In this document: piece by piece, positions 29,549 to 40,045 of the stretch | Layout of the letters: every line of letters begins with the position of its first letter | Numbering within the stretch: the first letter of the stretch is position 1 | Source: Tilletia caries | Taxonomy: Eukaryota > Basidiomycota > Exobasidiomycetes > Tilletiales > Tilletiaceae | Assembly (NCBI GenBank): GCA_032718865.1 | Contig: JALUTQ010000039.1 | Span: forward strand, 1,775,168 to 1,839,167 | Direction: 5' to 3' | Length of the DNA: 64,000 nt | Notes under the pieces: generated by a model | Told to the model about the DNA's origin: nothing | What the model saw: only the letters and a program-made list of their open reading frames with translations | Databases searched by the model: none | Translations under genes and position numbers: made by a program

Positions 29549-30218
29549 CAGGGCTCAGCTCCGACTATAGTCGCACGTTTTTTTGGCATAGTCATAGTCG
29601 TAGTCGTAGGCGTTTTTTGAAAATCCGAAATGGTCATAGTCGCAAGTCTGACTATAGTGGCATAGTCGACTATAGTCGCAGGCTTTTGCGCAGCCAGAAT
29701 TTGCACTATAGTGTGACTAAGCCAAAATTGGAACGCCAGTGCGCCACTATAGTCGGACTTTGGGACAATAATTTTCGCACTATAGTTGCACGTCAAATTT
29801 CAGACTATAAATAATTATAGTGTAGGTCGCTTTTAATTGTCTAAAATCGGATATAGTCAGGCTATGGTTCGACTATCCAACGATAATATTCGCACCATGA
29901 CTGGCTATAGTGTTTCATGGGCAATGGATGTCATAGTCTGACTATAGCGGTGGCGGTCGGGTCTGCGGCTATAGTCGCAACTCCAAGCTATCGTCAGACC
30001 ATGACATGCTATAGTCGGACAATAGCCGAATTGTTTGCTGCGACTATAGCCTTGACGTCCAGCTATTGTCCGACTATAGTCGCAAAATTAATTTTAGACC
30101 AGATTTTTAACGACTATGGCGACTATTGTCTTACATTTTCTGGAGCATAGTCATAGTCATAGTCGTATGAGGCTATAGTCGTAATAATTGTAAAATCCCA
30201 TAGTCGTGCCGAGCCCTG
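29549..30218. mobile_element. CTATAG hAT MITE, copy 2, mismatched flanks
   Basis: Ends CAGGGCTCAGC / GCCGAGCCCTG; interior over 95 percent identical to 13540-14253, with internal deletions (670 bp). The flanking octamers differ (AACTGGGC left, TTCAAGAT right), so there is no target duplication. The right flank is the first base of duplication B. This fits recombination between two copies of the MITE that joined unrelated flanks. Confidence 0.9.
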
Positions 30219-30524
30219 TTCAAGATCTTGGGCGAGGTCTTCTTGGCCTGCAAAGTTAACAAGCAACGAGTTTCGAACGCAGTTAAAAAACTTGAACGCA
30301 ATTTTCGATGGATCAATGTCAACTAACTATCACTTCTTGTTTTCAATCCCATATCTCCCTCAATGCTGAGCAATCCCATGTTTCCCTCGATGTTACTCTG
30401 AAATTAAAGTGTTGCTCTTTCAGACCGCGGTACTGCTTGGATAAGCTCGGACATTCTCGGCTGAGTGCTGTTCTCAGTTCCAGCCAAAAAAAAAATGCAC
30501 ATACACATATTTAGGAGATGAGTT

Positions 30525-32958
30525 TTATCACAGGATGGGCCAGTATTATGAAAATTATCACAGGATGGGCCATGGGCCGGCTGAAAAATTATATTACAAG
30601 ATGGGCTGGGAGCAAAAATGAAATTTTTGATCGAGTAAGCTGGAAAGATTGAGAACATAGAAGGAGAGCATAGGAGTCGGGTTGGGGACTGTTTGCTGAA
30701 CGCTGAGCGTCTGCGCTCTGAAGTTTTAGTGGGAAGAACTGCACTGCTTAGTGGTGTGCGCGGTGTTACCACAGGAGCGGCAGAAGGAAACAGTGAAGGG
30801 AACAAAGGGGTCCGAGGATGAAGATGCCTCGAGCTCTGTGCGGAGCCAGAAGGGCCTGCCTTGCTACCAGAACCTCTTTGGCCATCCTCGCGGCGCTTCA
30901 CCTGAGGACGCCCGCGCTTTCTGCCGATGGCCGGAGCTTCAATGGTGCTAGCATCTAAATTGTCACGTGAGACAGGGACGTAAGGAACCTTGTACGTTAG
31001 TCTTGTAGGAAGCTCCAGTGTAAGGAACCACATCGAGACGCTGTGACAAGGCGAAGCAGCAAACATGTGCACAAGGAAACAACATGAGATCAGGGTAGCC
31101 GCAGGAGCAGGAGATCGCCTCCGAGTCTGCGGGATTGGCAGGCAGCTTGACCTCGAACGTCTTGCTAGAGGTATGGTCACGAGTCCTGCAATACCAGTTG
31201 CACTTGAGACGTTGAGCCTGCGGGCAGATCAGAAGCAGCTCGTACGGGTGGGAGGCTAATGTCTGCTGCCACTTTAGCGCCGCCAATGCCCGCTTGTGGA
31301 AGTGCATCATCTCGTAGTCGTACATCGACGCCATGCTCTGCAGGGGCGGGAGTTCCCGGTGTCGACGAAGAGCGGAGTTGGCGATCTCGCTAAGGTTGGA
31401 CGTGACGTGATCAAAGCGGCGTCCGGGGAAGGCGTAAGAGGCCCAGTGCTTGTGGGGAATTGCTTTGTTGGCAAAGGTAGTGGGCCGCTCCGCTCTTGTG
31501 CTGACGAAGTGCCTCCATGCAGTCTTTAATTTTAGCCTCCGTAGCCGCATAGACAAGCGGCCAGAAGAGCCGACGTGCTTTAGCGCCGTAGTGCTTCTTC
31601 ACATTTTCCGCCAGGTGCCAGCAACAGAATCCCTCTGTCATGCCCAGGAAAACCTCTTGGATTGTGTTCAAAAGTCCCTTCTGACAATCAAAAATAATCG
31701 TGGTGTTGGAGAGACCGAGAGTCGAGCAGACAACGAGCAGGAGACGCAGGAGCCAATCCCACGTGTCTTGTCATCCGGACCGCACGAGTGCCGACGCGAG
31801 AATGATTAGATTGCTGTCCACATCCATACTTGTCACGAGAAGCAGGACCATTCCGAGTTTGGTTCCGTAAATGTACCATCAACTGCAATAAACGGTTCGC
31901 ATTAGTTTCAAGCGAGACGAGCGGTTCCGGGACTGAGAGGTGCACGAGAGAAGCAACCGTCTTCTATCAGGTGGCTAATGGTCGAACTCGGATCTTTCTC
32001 CTGCACACGAGCCAGCCACACCCAAATGTATCGAAATTCGGGGCAGAACCGATAATTGCATTGCGTGCCTTGTTGATCGTCGGCTGAGGTGGAGCAGTGC
32101 CATAGCTCTTCTTGAGCTGTGCCGTGACCTGGGAATGGGTAGTTTTTGCCGCCGACACTCATGCAAGACTGGATTTGTTGTTATTACAAACAAAAAGAGT
32201 GTTATCAGTAAAAGTTAAATTGAAGCCTGTCAATGTAAGTGAGAGGGGCAGTAAAGAAGTCAGCGGTCAGCCTGTAGGAGAGCGACCAGCAAACAATCTT
32301 AAGCACCACAGCAGTGTGAGTGCATAAATCATTGTACCACATGTAGCCTATGGCGCGAACACTGAAAACGTAGTGCTGATATACTGGAGAGCAGCGAGAA
32401 AGGAAACAACGACAGAACTGTGCCTAGAGGAAGAAATGGTGAGATGGGAACGGGAAGTGTGGAAGAGGACGAGCGAACTGTATACTCACCAAGCGCTTCA
32501 GAAGGTCGTGGTCAGAATAAGCCTTCCGCTTAGAAGGGGATTTACCGCTCAGCAATGCCTTTCTTTAAAAGTGGAAACGTGAACCAAACCAGCATCCTCG
32601 GTGTCCACATGTGCGCGAACTCGGAAGGGGCAGCCAGATGTAGCTTTCTGGTTGCAAACTGCCACACAGAGGCCAGCCTTGGATTGCTCCCAAGTGGGAT
32701 TCAGGTTCAGCTTTAACGTGTAGAAGCGGACAGTGTCCTTGAACTTGAACTTGTCAAGAGAGCTGAAGGTGTTGTTGGCGGCGACCTCCTGCAGAGGCAC
32801 AATGGCGAACATCTTGGGTGAGGAAAAAGACTGCTGAGATGCCTGGGGCGACGAGAGCGTATGTGTCTTAAAAACACTTAAGCTCAGCAATGCAAGAATC
32901 AAAACGTGAATGAGGCGAAGGAAAAGTTCATTTTTGCTTCCAGCTCATCCTGTGATAA
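30525..32958 (-). mobile_element. MULE transposon, copy 2
   Basis: Ends TTATCACAGGATGGGCC at 30525 and GCTCATCCTGTGATAA at 32958, otherwise as copy 1. No matching target duplication was seen. Confidence 0.8.
30740..32812 (-). pseudogene. MULE transposase (copy 2)
   Basis: Same architecture as 9904-11860, start at 32812. The C-terminal block is better preserved: the SWIM finger (CSCGYPDLMLFPCAHVCC) is intact in an open frame of 197 codons, and GRKRGRPQVKRRE is followed by a long Ser/Pro-rich tail without the stop seen in copy 1. The WRATYKVPYVPVS segment is shortened by a deletion that shifts the frame. The frameshift after VDGTF is shared. The exact 3' end is uncertain. Confidence 0.8.
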
Positions 32959-33065
32959 GGTCTCGGCAACCATGTTCACTTCTTGTACTTTGTAACTTGC
33001 AAATGAAAACTAGTATGAAACTTTTTACTCTACTTTGGCCCAGTGTTTGGCTCCGAGTATAGTCA
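32959..33065. mobile_element. Fragment of AGTATAGTGAAAG hAT MITE, second copy
   Basis: Same as 12007-12112, duplicated with block B. Confidence 0.65.
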
Positions 33066-33177
33066 CACGTTTTTCAATCATTTGTGCCGACCCCCTCTTC
33101 ACGCAATCTAAAAATCAGAATCAGAGTCCTGTCAAACATTAGCTGCTGCTGGTTCTCTGGCGACTTCTCGGGCCCAA

Positions 33178-33849
33178 GGTGGAGGAACCGTGTTCCCCAT
33201 TTTTTGCTGCCACGAAAAAGTCCTCTCAACCGAGAGGGCCCGCAAGCTCAACAATAATTACAAGCTCAACGATAACCCATACAAAACGAGTGGGTGTCGT
33301 CGCCGCCTGGACGGAGCCAGTGCCGTCGGCACTGATTGTACACGAGGCAAGATGCATCGTCTGGCCATAATCGTCTGAGCGGAATAATATGGTCCAGCGA
33401 CCCGGGGGGGACAGGGGCCTTGGAGGCTGCGTGAGATTGGTCGATAGAACACATGTCAATTTGGCAGAGCGTCTCTCCTGGAATAATGCTTCGGACCTTT
33501 TCGATAGGCACAAACGCTATTCGTACAATGTTCTAGCCGTGGCCAACATGATCGACGCTTTCGCTTCGTGCATGTTGGTTTTACAGGTAGTGCTCACGAT
33601 CAGAGGGTTTTGAAGGCTACTGCACTGCACCAGCAGTCCGAGCATTACTTCGGCAGCGATCAAATTATACTTGGTGATTCCGGCTATATATATGGGCTCA
33701 ATTTGATGGCTACGCATAAGCGGCTGCGTGGTCAATTTCCGCTCCCGCCGCACAAGGCAAAATCTAAAACCCTCATTGATACCCTGCTATCAAGGTTGCA
33801 ACGCTTGCTGACTCGTAACTTTTCTTTGTTTGCTCATTTTACTTTGTAA
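33178..33849 (+). pseudogene. Second-lineage Harbinger transposase remnant, longer copy
   Basis: Same VDRTH and GSAHDQRVLK blocks as 12225-12730, with the same frameshift between them, but this copy continues past the duplication edge: LGDSGYIYGLNLMATHKRLRG, a plausible continuation (LGDSGYP...L.TP in the family). It ends at TAA 33847. The catalytic Glu block (VIERVFG-like) was not found. Confidence 0.65.
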
Positions 33850-34106
33850 AGCTGTCTTTTAACAGGCACTGCGCTCTTACGCGTGCTCATGTTAAGCCCT
33901 TAATAGACGTGCTTAAGCTAAATGGGAGAGCCTGCGCGGGCTTACGGTCGAAATCAAAAGACGGGGGAGGGGGCTTTCATCTGTATTCGGGTGTTCTTCA
34001 TGCTGCATAACTTTCTCGCTCAGAAGCACTCGAATCTAAAGTCTTGCTAGGCTCGTATCCAGCCCTTGCACTGAAGCTACGGGCCAGCGTATGAATGAAT
34101 TCGGCT

Positions 34107-34300
34107 GTTGCGGACCGGTTGCTAGACTTTCAGTCTCTGAACCTCCCCAGGAGGGGCTGGAGACATTTTCATTGGTACACTAAGGAGAGACTGGGAACAT
34201 TTTCATTAGTACACTTCGCTCTTGGTGTACTAATGAAAATGTCTCCAGCACCTCGGTGCGGAAGTCAAAGACTGTAAAGTTCGGGCGACCGGTCCGTAAC
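34107..34300. mobile_element. Small foldback element with nested inverted repeats
   Basis: Outer inverted repeat GTTGCGGACCGGTTGC / GCGACCGGTCCGTAAC (about 25 bp, imperfect). Inside is a second, almost perfect inverted repeat (34155-34180 with 34225-34249, GCTGGAGACATTTTCATT and its complement) and a direct partial copy at 34194-34214. The RNA or single strand would form a strong hairpin. No clear target duplication and no family recognised. Confidence 0.6.
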
Positions 34301-34487
34301 TGGCGAATAAAATTTATAAGCGCGTGACCGCAGGGTAGGGGCTGGTTGCAATTTTATTACCGAATTAGAGCAGTTTGCATATTGCTTCGAGCGAATTTAT
34401 TAATTTTCGCGGGCAAAACGCGGGGAGACACAAAACGTCTGTGAGGGTCTCCAGTAGCATGACCGGCAGCAGCCACGACTCACCAAT

Positions 34488-34793
34488 TTACCACGTGAAA
34501 GGCTCGGGCCAGTTCCACGTTTCGGGGCGCGTGTTGTTCTGAATAACCTCACGGACGGGTCGCTGGAAGTGGAGAGTTCCGACTAAATTCTCCGTGCTAC
34601 GCTGATAACGTCGTATGTCTTGCAGAACGACTTCGCCGGGACGGGCTCTGACTTTGATGATGTGATCGTTCGTATCGTTGCTGTTGGTATCCACCTGCTC
34701 AGAAAAAAGGCCGGCCTTACGTGCTTTGGACTTGGGCTTGGGCACGTAATGGTCTTGAGAGCGATGACGGGCTACACATTTAGTTCGGGCCAT
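34488..34793 (-). CDS. Truncated, divergent histone H3-like protein
   Basis: A 101-codon frame from ATG 34793 begins MARTKCVARHRSQ, against MARTKQTARKS in canonical H3, so Lys4 is kept and Lys9 is lost. A variable, acid- and Asn-rich stretch follows, then VRARPGEVVLQDIRRYQRST and HFQRPVREVIQ, clearly the RPGTVALREIRRYQKST...FQRLVREIAQ region of H3 (alphaN and start of alpha1). It then diverges and stops at 34488 with no alpha2/alpha3, so it could not form a normal histone fold unless a distant exon exists; the stop overlaps a possible donor (GTAAAT). An H3 pseudogene or an unusual short H3-tail protein are both possible. The next 180 bp downstream contain no histone-fold sequence before the foldback element. 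Confidence 0.72.
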   Translation of the reverse strand: MARTKCVARHRSQDHYVPKPKSKARKAGLFSEQVDTNSNDTNDHIIKVRARPGEVVLQDIRRYQRSTENLVGTLHFQRPVREVIQNNTRPETWNWPEPFTW

Positions 34794-35021
34794 GTTGGTG
34801 ACTGCCTGCTTGAAGATGGACGACGAGGACAACAGACGTGAGACGGGGGAAGGATGTCGGTGCGGTGATGGGAGTCGCTGCACTGACTCCTGGAATAGAT
34901 GAAGAGAACGGTGATGGCCTTTGATCAAAGGAGTTGATGGGTAAAGCCCGGGAGAAGAAGAAAGAATGATGCAGTTCGTAGTGTGAACGGTCTTTTCCTC
35001 GAGAGTCGACAACGAGTTAGA

Positions 35022-35590
35022 CTATTGCTCGGCTATAGTCAGGCTCCGGGGAAACTATAGCGTCACTATAGTGTAGCTATTCTGGCTAGTGCGACTATAA
35101 GTTGTTTTTCTAGAATCGTAACTATAGTCTATCATAGCCGCGACTATAGTGGACGTCTTCAGACAGATATATTTAGACTATAGTCGACTATGGTCACACT
35201 ATAGTGTGACTGTGCGCAACTATAGTCGTACGGAAACAACTATAGACTATAGTCCAGCACACTCCTCCGTACCCGCACTGAGACCTACTGCCTTTGGTGA
35301 CTCCAGTCACCTGAGGTAGTGGGACTTGGGAGTGCGGTTTATTGGTTTTGAAATCATGTAGTTATCCTTCTTTCCTACCACCACCATCCCCCCCAATCCA
35401 AACACTCCAGGTGTGACAGTTTCTAGCGACTGTAGGCTTTGAGCAGTCCGACTATAGCCTGTGAGTTCGAGTTGAGCAGCGAGACACTATAGTCACTGTA
35501 CAGTCCGACCATATTCTCAATATAGTGACACTTTGACCTACTATTTTTGGCGACCATAGTTGCACACTATAGTTCGACTTCACATGATGC
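35022..35590. repeat. Dispersed CTATAG-word tracts
   Basis: ACTATAGTC-type words, as in the 13.5 kb MITE, fill 35025-35250 and 35445-35580. The sequence between them is unrelated and includes TGCCTTTGGTGACTCCAGTCACC. I could not find intact hAT ends (GCTCGGCTATAG at 35034 is suggestive), so this is probably a degraded or interrupted relative. Confidence 0.6.
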
Positions 35591-35949
35591 TGTTGGGAGG
35601 GAAGTAAAGGAAGGTGGAAGCACAAGATAGCCAACAAAAGGGGCAGGGATGAGGTAAAGCACCTCCCGCAATCGGGTCCCCTCACTCTTGACTCGTTTCG
35701 GAGCTCCTCTGGGCTTCGTAGTTTTTTGTTGTTGTCACTGGGCACGATGTTGTAGCGGTGCTATGGTAAACCGTGAAAGAAGTGCATGGCAGGGGAAAGG
35801 AAAAGAGTAGTTCGGAAAGTGTTAGGGAAGTGAGAGAGTCGTGCTTCCACGGGACGTGTCTCAGGACGCGATAGCTCACGCTTTTTTCGTGACCAAAATG
35901 ACTAAATTGATCTCACGGCCTATATTCCAGTTTCCGAGCTGTACAACTC

Positions 35950-36092
35950 GTGGTAGGTCAGTCAGTCGCAGTCCAAGACATGGAGCAAGCGGTCGATGCG
36001 CTTGCTTACGTGGCAAGCCAAGAAGACCTCGTCAAGTCGTCAAACGTCTTGTGTGGGTTGTTTGCGTTGGTCTCATTTCGAGTCTGACCGGC
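35950..36092 (+). CDS. Short uncharacterised coding-like frame
   Basis: The plus-strand frame VVGQSVAVQDMEQAVDALAY followed by VASQEDLVKSSNVLCGLFAL is amphipathic and open to a TGA near 36090. No family recognised; it may be an exon end. Confidence 0.25.
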
Positions 36093-36231
36093 GTGTAGTC
36101 TCATATCTGTGCAGAGAAGATGCCAAGGCGCGCTTCACCAGTTGACCTTTGACGTGAAGGTAGTCGAGCACGTGATTGATGACATCAGTTTTGTATGTCT
36201 TGAGGCAGGCCTTGATGGCGGCTACCCACAT

Positions 36232-37002
36232 TAAGGAAGAGCACGGAGTGCCCCGGAATTTCCGTACTCCGGGGAGGACCTCCGCAGCAATTCCGGGGCC
36301 TCTCAGGGCATTCCGCATTCCGGTTAAATTACTCTTCTTTCGGGCGCAGAGCTCCGTATTCCGGGGAAAGATTCAGATTCATACATCTGGAATTCCGGCT
36401 TCCGTTAAAATTTAGGTTTTGATCAATTTTCGATTCCTCATTCCGCAGCTCCCGGAACGCGGAATTTCGCCGGATTCCGGGACTCTCCTCCGCAGTCACA
36501 AGATGATATGAAAACGAGCCGACCCCTTTCTAAATCGGCTTTGTACTCGTCCATATTCTACATTGAAGCTCTGCATTGGCCATTTGATGCCTCACTCGCG
36601 TCAATTTGCTCCTCTTTAAGCCCCATGTGTCCTGTTGAGACCACAAGACTGGGTCTCCTCATATGTGAAACTCGCCGGAGAGTCTCATTGATAAATGAAA
36701 CCCCGAATGAGACCCCACATCACGTGACCCCCGGAATTTCCCGGAATCCGGCGGAATTTCGGGGGAATGAGCTTGTCTGGCCACAGATTCCGCATTCCGC
36801 AAGAAAAGTCACGGCCAAAGCAAAATCCATTTAGCATTCCGGTTGAGCGGTGCAAGGAAATTCCGGCTTCTTGCTTAAAAGGACTAAATTGACAAAAATG
36901 CCAAATTAGCACTCCGGGTTCCGGGTACCGCCGGAACTCGGCCCGGAGCCCCCCCGGAATTCCTGCAAACCCATTCCGGGGTCTACTCCGTGCTCTTCCT
37001 TA
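36232..37002. mobile_element. hAT-type MITE, CGGAG family, in MULE gene
   Basis: A 771-bp element with ends TAAGGAAGAGCACGGAGT / ACTCCGTGCTCTTCCTTA and a perfect 8-bp duplication ACCCACAT (36224-36231, 37003-37010). The interior has CCGGAATTCCG-type words more than CTCCG. It sits inside the MULE coding frame. Confidence 0.93.
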
Positions 37003-37673
37003 ACCCACATGATGCGAGCAGTCGGCCAATCCTGAATGTCCCTGTCGTGTTGCACCTCCGGGCATCTCGAAAGGCTTCGCAGATGCCAGCCTTACCTTTG
37101 CGATGAGTTCCTGACGACTTGGTAGAGCTCGCTTTTTTATCCGTGTCCCATCTGCAGATGGCCAGCAGAACGTGAAACTGGCACACCCGAATTTGAGTCT
37201 CCGGCAGTCCGGCCTGACAGGTTCCAAAGCCTTGAGCTCGGCTCGGCACTTGTCGATCATGACCGAGGTGATCTTCCATACTCCTTCAGCGCGAATGGTA
37301 GTTGCGTTGACAAACAGCACGTCCGTGATGTCGATGCTCCCTTCGTTCATCGCGGTTTCGCAAAGCCGGTCCGCCTCCTTGACCACTTCTATTTCTAGCG
37401 CCCTCAACAAATCCTCGAACGACTTTGCCTTTGCGTCCGCTAAGAGGTGTGCGGCCGTGCGGCGCACAGAACCACGTAGCCGCCATCTTTTGTCGTGGCT
37501 ACGAAAGTGAGAGGGTCGCGGTTCTCGTTCTTGTTTCGCCATTACCAATCGAGAAAGATGGGGTGCCCCTGATACAGGATAAGATTATTGAGAGACCATT
37601 CCGACTTGATGCCGACACTTAAGATTTTGGGCTTTTTCGAGATGGAAAGGGGCTGATAAGCGAATACATTGTT

Positions 37674-37980
37674 GGGCGAACTTAATGGCCGCCCTAGGGC
37701 GGGAAAAGGCTCCGAGGCCGCCCCCCCTTGAGTTCTCCACAACGCACATATAAATGAGTACTCAAATTTCACACGCATGTCGAAGACACCTTACTGAACA
37801 TCCTTGCCAAATTTGAGAACATTCGAAGTTGATGTGAATGGCATTGCCTTGGAGAGAAAATCATGGGCCGAAAAAAATTCAAAGTCGTGGATTTACCAAG
37901 GTTATCCTACACACACTGCTCTGATGCATGGGGGCGGCCAAAGGCTCAAAGCCGCCCTAGGGCGGCCATTAAGTTCGCCC
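37674..37980. mobile_element. MULE-type MITE with 9-bp duplication
   Basis: A 307-bp element with TIRs GGGCGAACTTAATGGCCGCC / GGCGGCCATTAAGTTCGCCC and a perfect 9-bp duplication TACATTGTT (37665-37673, 37981-37989). The ends also contain CCTAGGGCGG palindromes. No coding potential. It interrupts the MULE gene in frame. Confidence 0.93.
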
Positions 37981-39014
37981 TACATTGTTTGACATGTCAA
38001 CGGCCACGAACGGATCCGAGTGGGGCCGATAGGCTTGCGCAGCCCTGTCATGAGTCCTTCGACTTGGCGGCCGACGGTAGCCGCCATTTAGGACGTGGAA
38101 AGATCCGGCTTGTCCCGCACGTAGTAGCTCTGTGAACCGTGAAGGGTCAATTAGAAAGCATAGGTGCTTGTTTTCCAGTCATTCAAACACGCTGACCAGT
38201 GCTTTCACACTTCGCAGCGATAAAATACAGGTTGACGGACGCATCTAGCTGCAGTTCGGCTACTGCATCGGAACGACTTTCAGGAGGTCGTGGCGAGCCT
38301 GCAGCATGAAGAGCAGGCGCCCTGCAATGTGCATCTTCTCTCGGCCAGCTATTGAATAAAGTAGTGTTCATATTCTGACTGTCATGAGAAAGGAGGGAGT
38401 TTGATCGCATTGGTGGACTGGGTTTTGTTTTTCCGACCCTTTTTCTTTTGACCTCGACCAGCGGCCAGCTCTTGGAGTGCGGTGGGCGGTGGGGCTGAAA
38501 CCGCTGGCTCTGCTTCTGTCGTGAGAGGCTGATCGATGTCGTCTCGTTCGACGACGACATCGTCCGACAAAAGGCTGCGCGCGATACCTGGCCATCCAAT
38601 CACCTTCAATTCCATACGAGAAAGGACCGTCAAAAAAATCTTACAAGGAAGCTTGTACGGGTATTTCACATTCGGATCCAATCGTGTTCGGCCTTGACCT
38701 GCTCAGAACTAAAAGCTGTTACGTCGGCGAGATGAGTACTCGCAGCGTCTACGAAAGGGAAGAGCGGCTAGACCTGAGCACCACGCGAGCGTGGTAGGGA
38801 CATGTGTATGTCCGTAGAACCCTGCCGTTGGAATGAGCAGCCTGAGCAACGAGGCAGATGCCGTGTAAATCATCTGCCACGGTGGTCTGAAGGTGGTGTT
38901 AAAATTTGAATAATCAGTGACGGCTATTCGTGGGACGACAGTTGCTGAGAGCTGACTCCTTTCCTATATTACTGACCAGCGCGGCGAGTTTTTCATTGAG
39001 GTCGGCCATGGCCG

Positions 39015-39597
39015 TGTAATAGTTATACGGCAGAGAGTCAGACAAGTTAGCAGTAATCGAAGTAAATAGCAATAATATCTTATCTCAGCAATAGACACAA
39101 CGGTTCACACGGTAAGCTTAACTCTACAATTTTCTGTGAAATTTCCAAGTTGGTGTCTGTGATGTGAGTGAGGTGTCTGTTGGTCGAAAGGGGGGGAAGA
39201 ATGGCAAGAGCCTGTCTCCTTTTATCCCTTTTCGACCTGGGCCTGAAAGCTCGCTGAGCGCTCCCAGGGCCTGAGTCATGGCCTAGTTATGAACGGCTCA
39301 TTCGCACCATTCAAAGTAAGCTACTCAGGCAAGACACTGACATTCTCGACATCATCCAGAAGTTCCAACAACAGGAGAATGACTAAGTACATGAGGTTGA
39401 AGGAGACTAACATTGGATGGGGTGAGAATGGGAAAAATAGAGTATGAATGAGTCGCCATTGCGTAACAATGACACGCAAGACTTTGGTCATAAACGAGTC
39501 AGAGTCAGACCTGTCAGAGTCATACTCTGATCGGAATTGAGTCCAGAGTCAGGGGACGATGCTATCAAGTCAGGGCTCAGAGGCCAGAATCCTTACA
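39015..39597. mobile_element. Solo LTR with 5-bp duplication
   Basis: A 583-bp element beginning TGTAATAG and ending CCTTACA (TG...CA ends), flanked by GGCCG (39010-39014, 39598-39602). That is the hallmark of an LTR retrotransposon integration reduced to one LTR. TTTTATCCC-type and CT-rich stretches near 39210-39240 could be promoter parts. The gene around it reads through when the LTR and one GGCCG are removed. A relative is at 50764-51340. Confidence 0.9.
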
Positions 39598-40045
39598 GGC
39601 CGTTGCAGCGTAAGACCTGTTGAGTGTCTCTATCTTTGAAAGTCTCCAAGCTCTCATCGCCTTCAGATTGGTGTCCTTCTCAGCCTTGTCAGCCGCGTTT
39701 TCTTTTTCAGGACGAGCTGGATCGGGTTTGAAGCTGTTCCAGCGTGCGTATATCAACTGAGTGTGCCGATAAAAATGTTTCATGGCCATCATGGGTCAAC
39801 TTCTGGACAAACCGACCTGGACTCTGTGTCCATGTCCCTCGAGCTCATATAATTATCTCAAACGCATGCTTGTAATAACACATACCTGGGAGTTGAAGAT
39901 TTATTCAGTGGAGGGAACCTTGTTGGAGCCGCCCAGGGCGTGCTTTCAAGGTGCGCAGTTGCGCAGGTTATTTGATTAAGTAGGCGCACAGCGCCTCGAG
40001 AACCTCGACTCACAAGCAAATCATTTCGAGTATGCTGATCACTCG

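Larger units (their letters stand above)
30219..33690. repeat. Segmental duplication B, copy 2
   Basis: Matches 9214-12730. Here it directly follows the CTATAG MITE, whereas in copy 1 a CTATAG MITE lies 0.8 kb beyond the other end of B. The order A, MITE, B here versus A, (7 kb), B, MITE there shows rearrangement rather than simple tandem duplication. Confidence 0.93.
36073..39792 (-). pseudogene. MULE-like transposase gene with three nested insertions
   Basis: Minus-strand coding pieces in order: 39792-39598 plus 39009-38977 (QLIYARWNSFKPDP ... MADLNEKLAAL), about 38890-38770 (DDLHGICLVAQAAHS ... TYTCPYHARVV), about 38680-38385 (YPYKLPCKIFLTVLSRMELK), about 38040-37981 plus 37673-37550 (DPFVAVDMSNNVF, KILSVGIKSEWSLNNLILYQ), and 37548-37010 plus 36231-36073 (WKITSVMIDKCRAELKAL, VCQFHVLLAICRW, DIQDWPTARIMWVAAIKA). 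The MIDK...E and C.FH...RW blocks are typical of MULE DDE domains. At each of three insertions the frame is continuous once the insert and one duplication copy are removed. Independent frameshifts (37300-37160) and stops show decay. MULE assignment is by motif only. Confidence 0.6.

Noticed and set aside
34488..34793. Calling the H3-like gene CENP-A
   Set aside because: The CENP-A-defining loop 1/alpha2 region is absent from the fragment, so no variant can be named.
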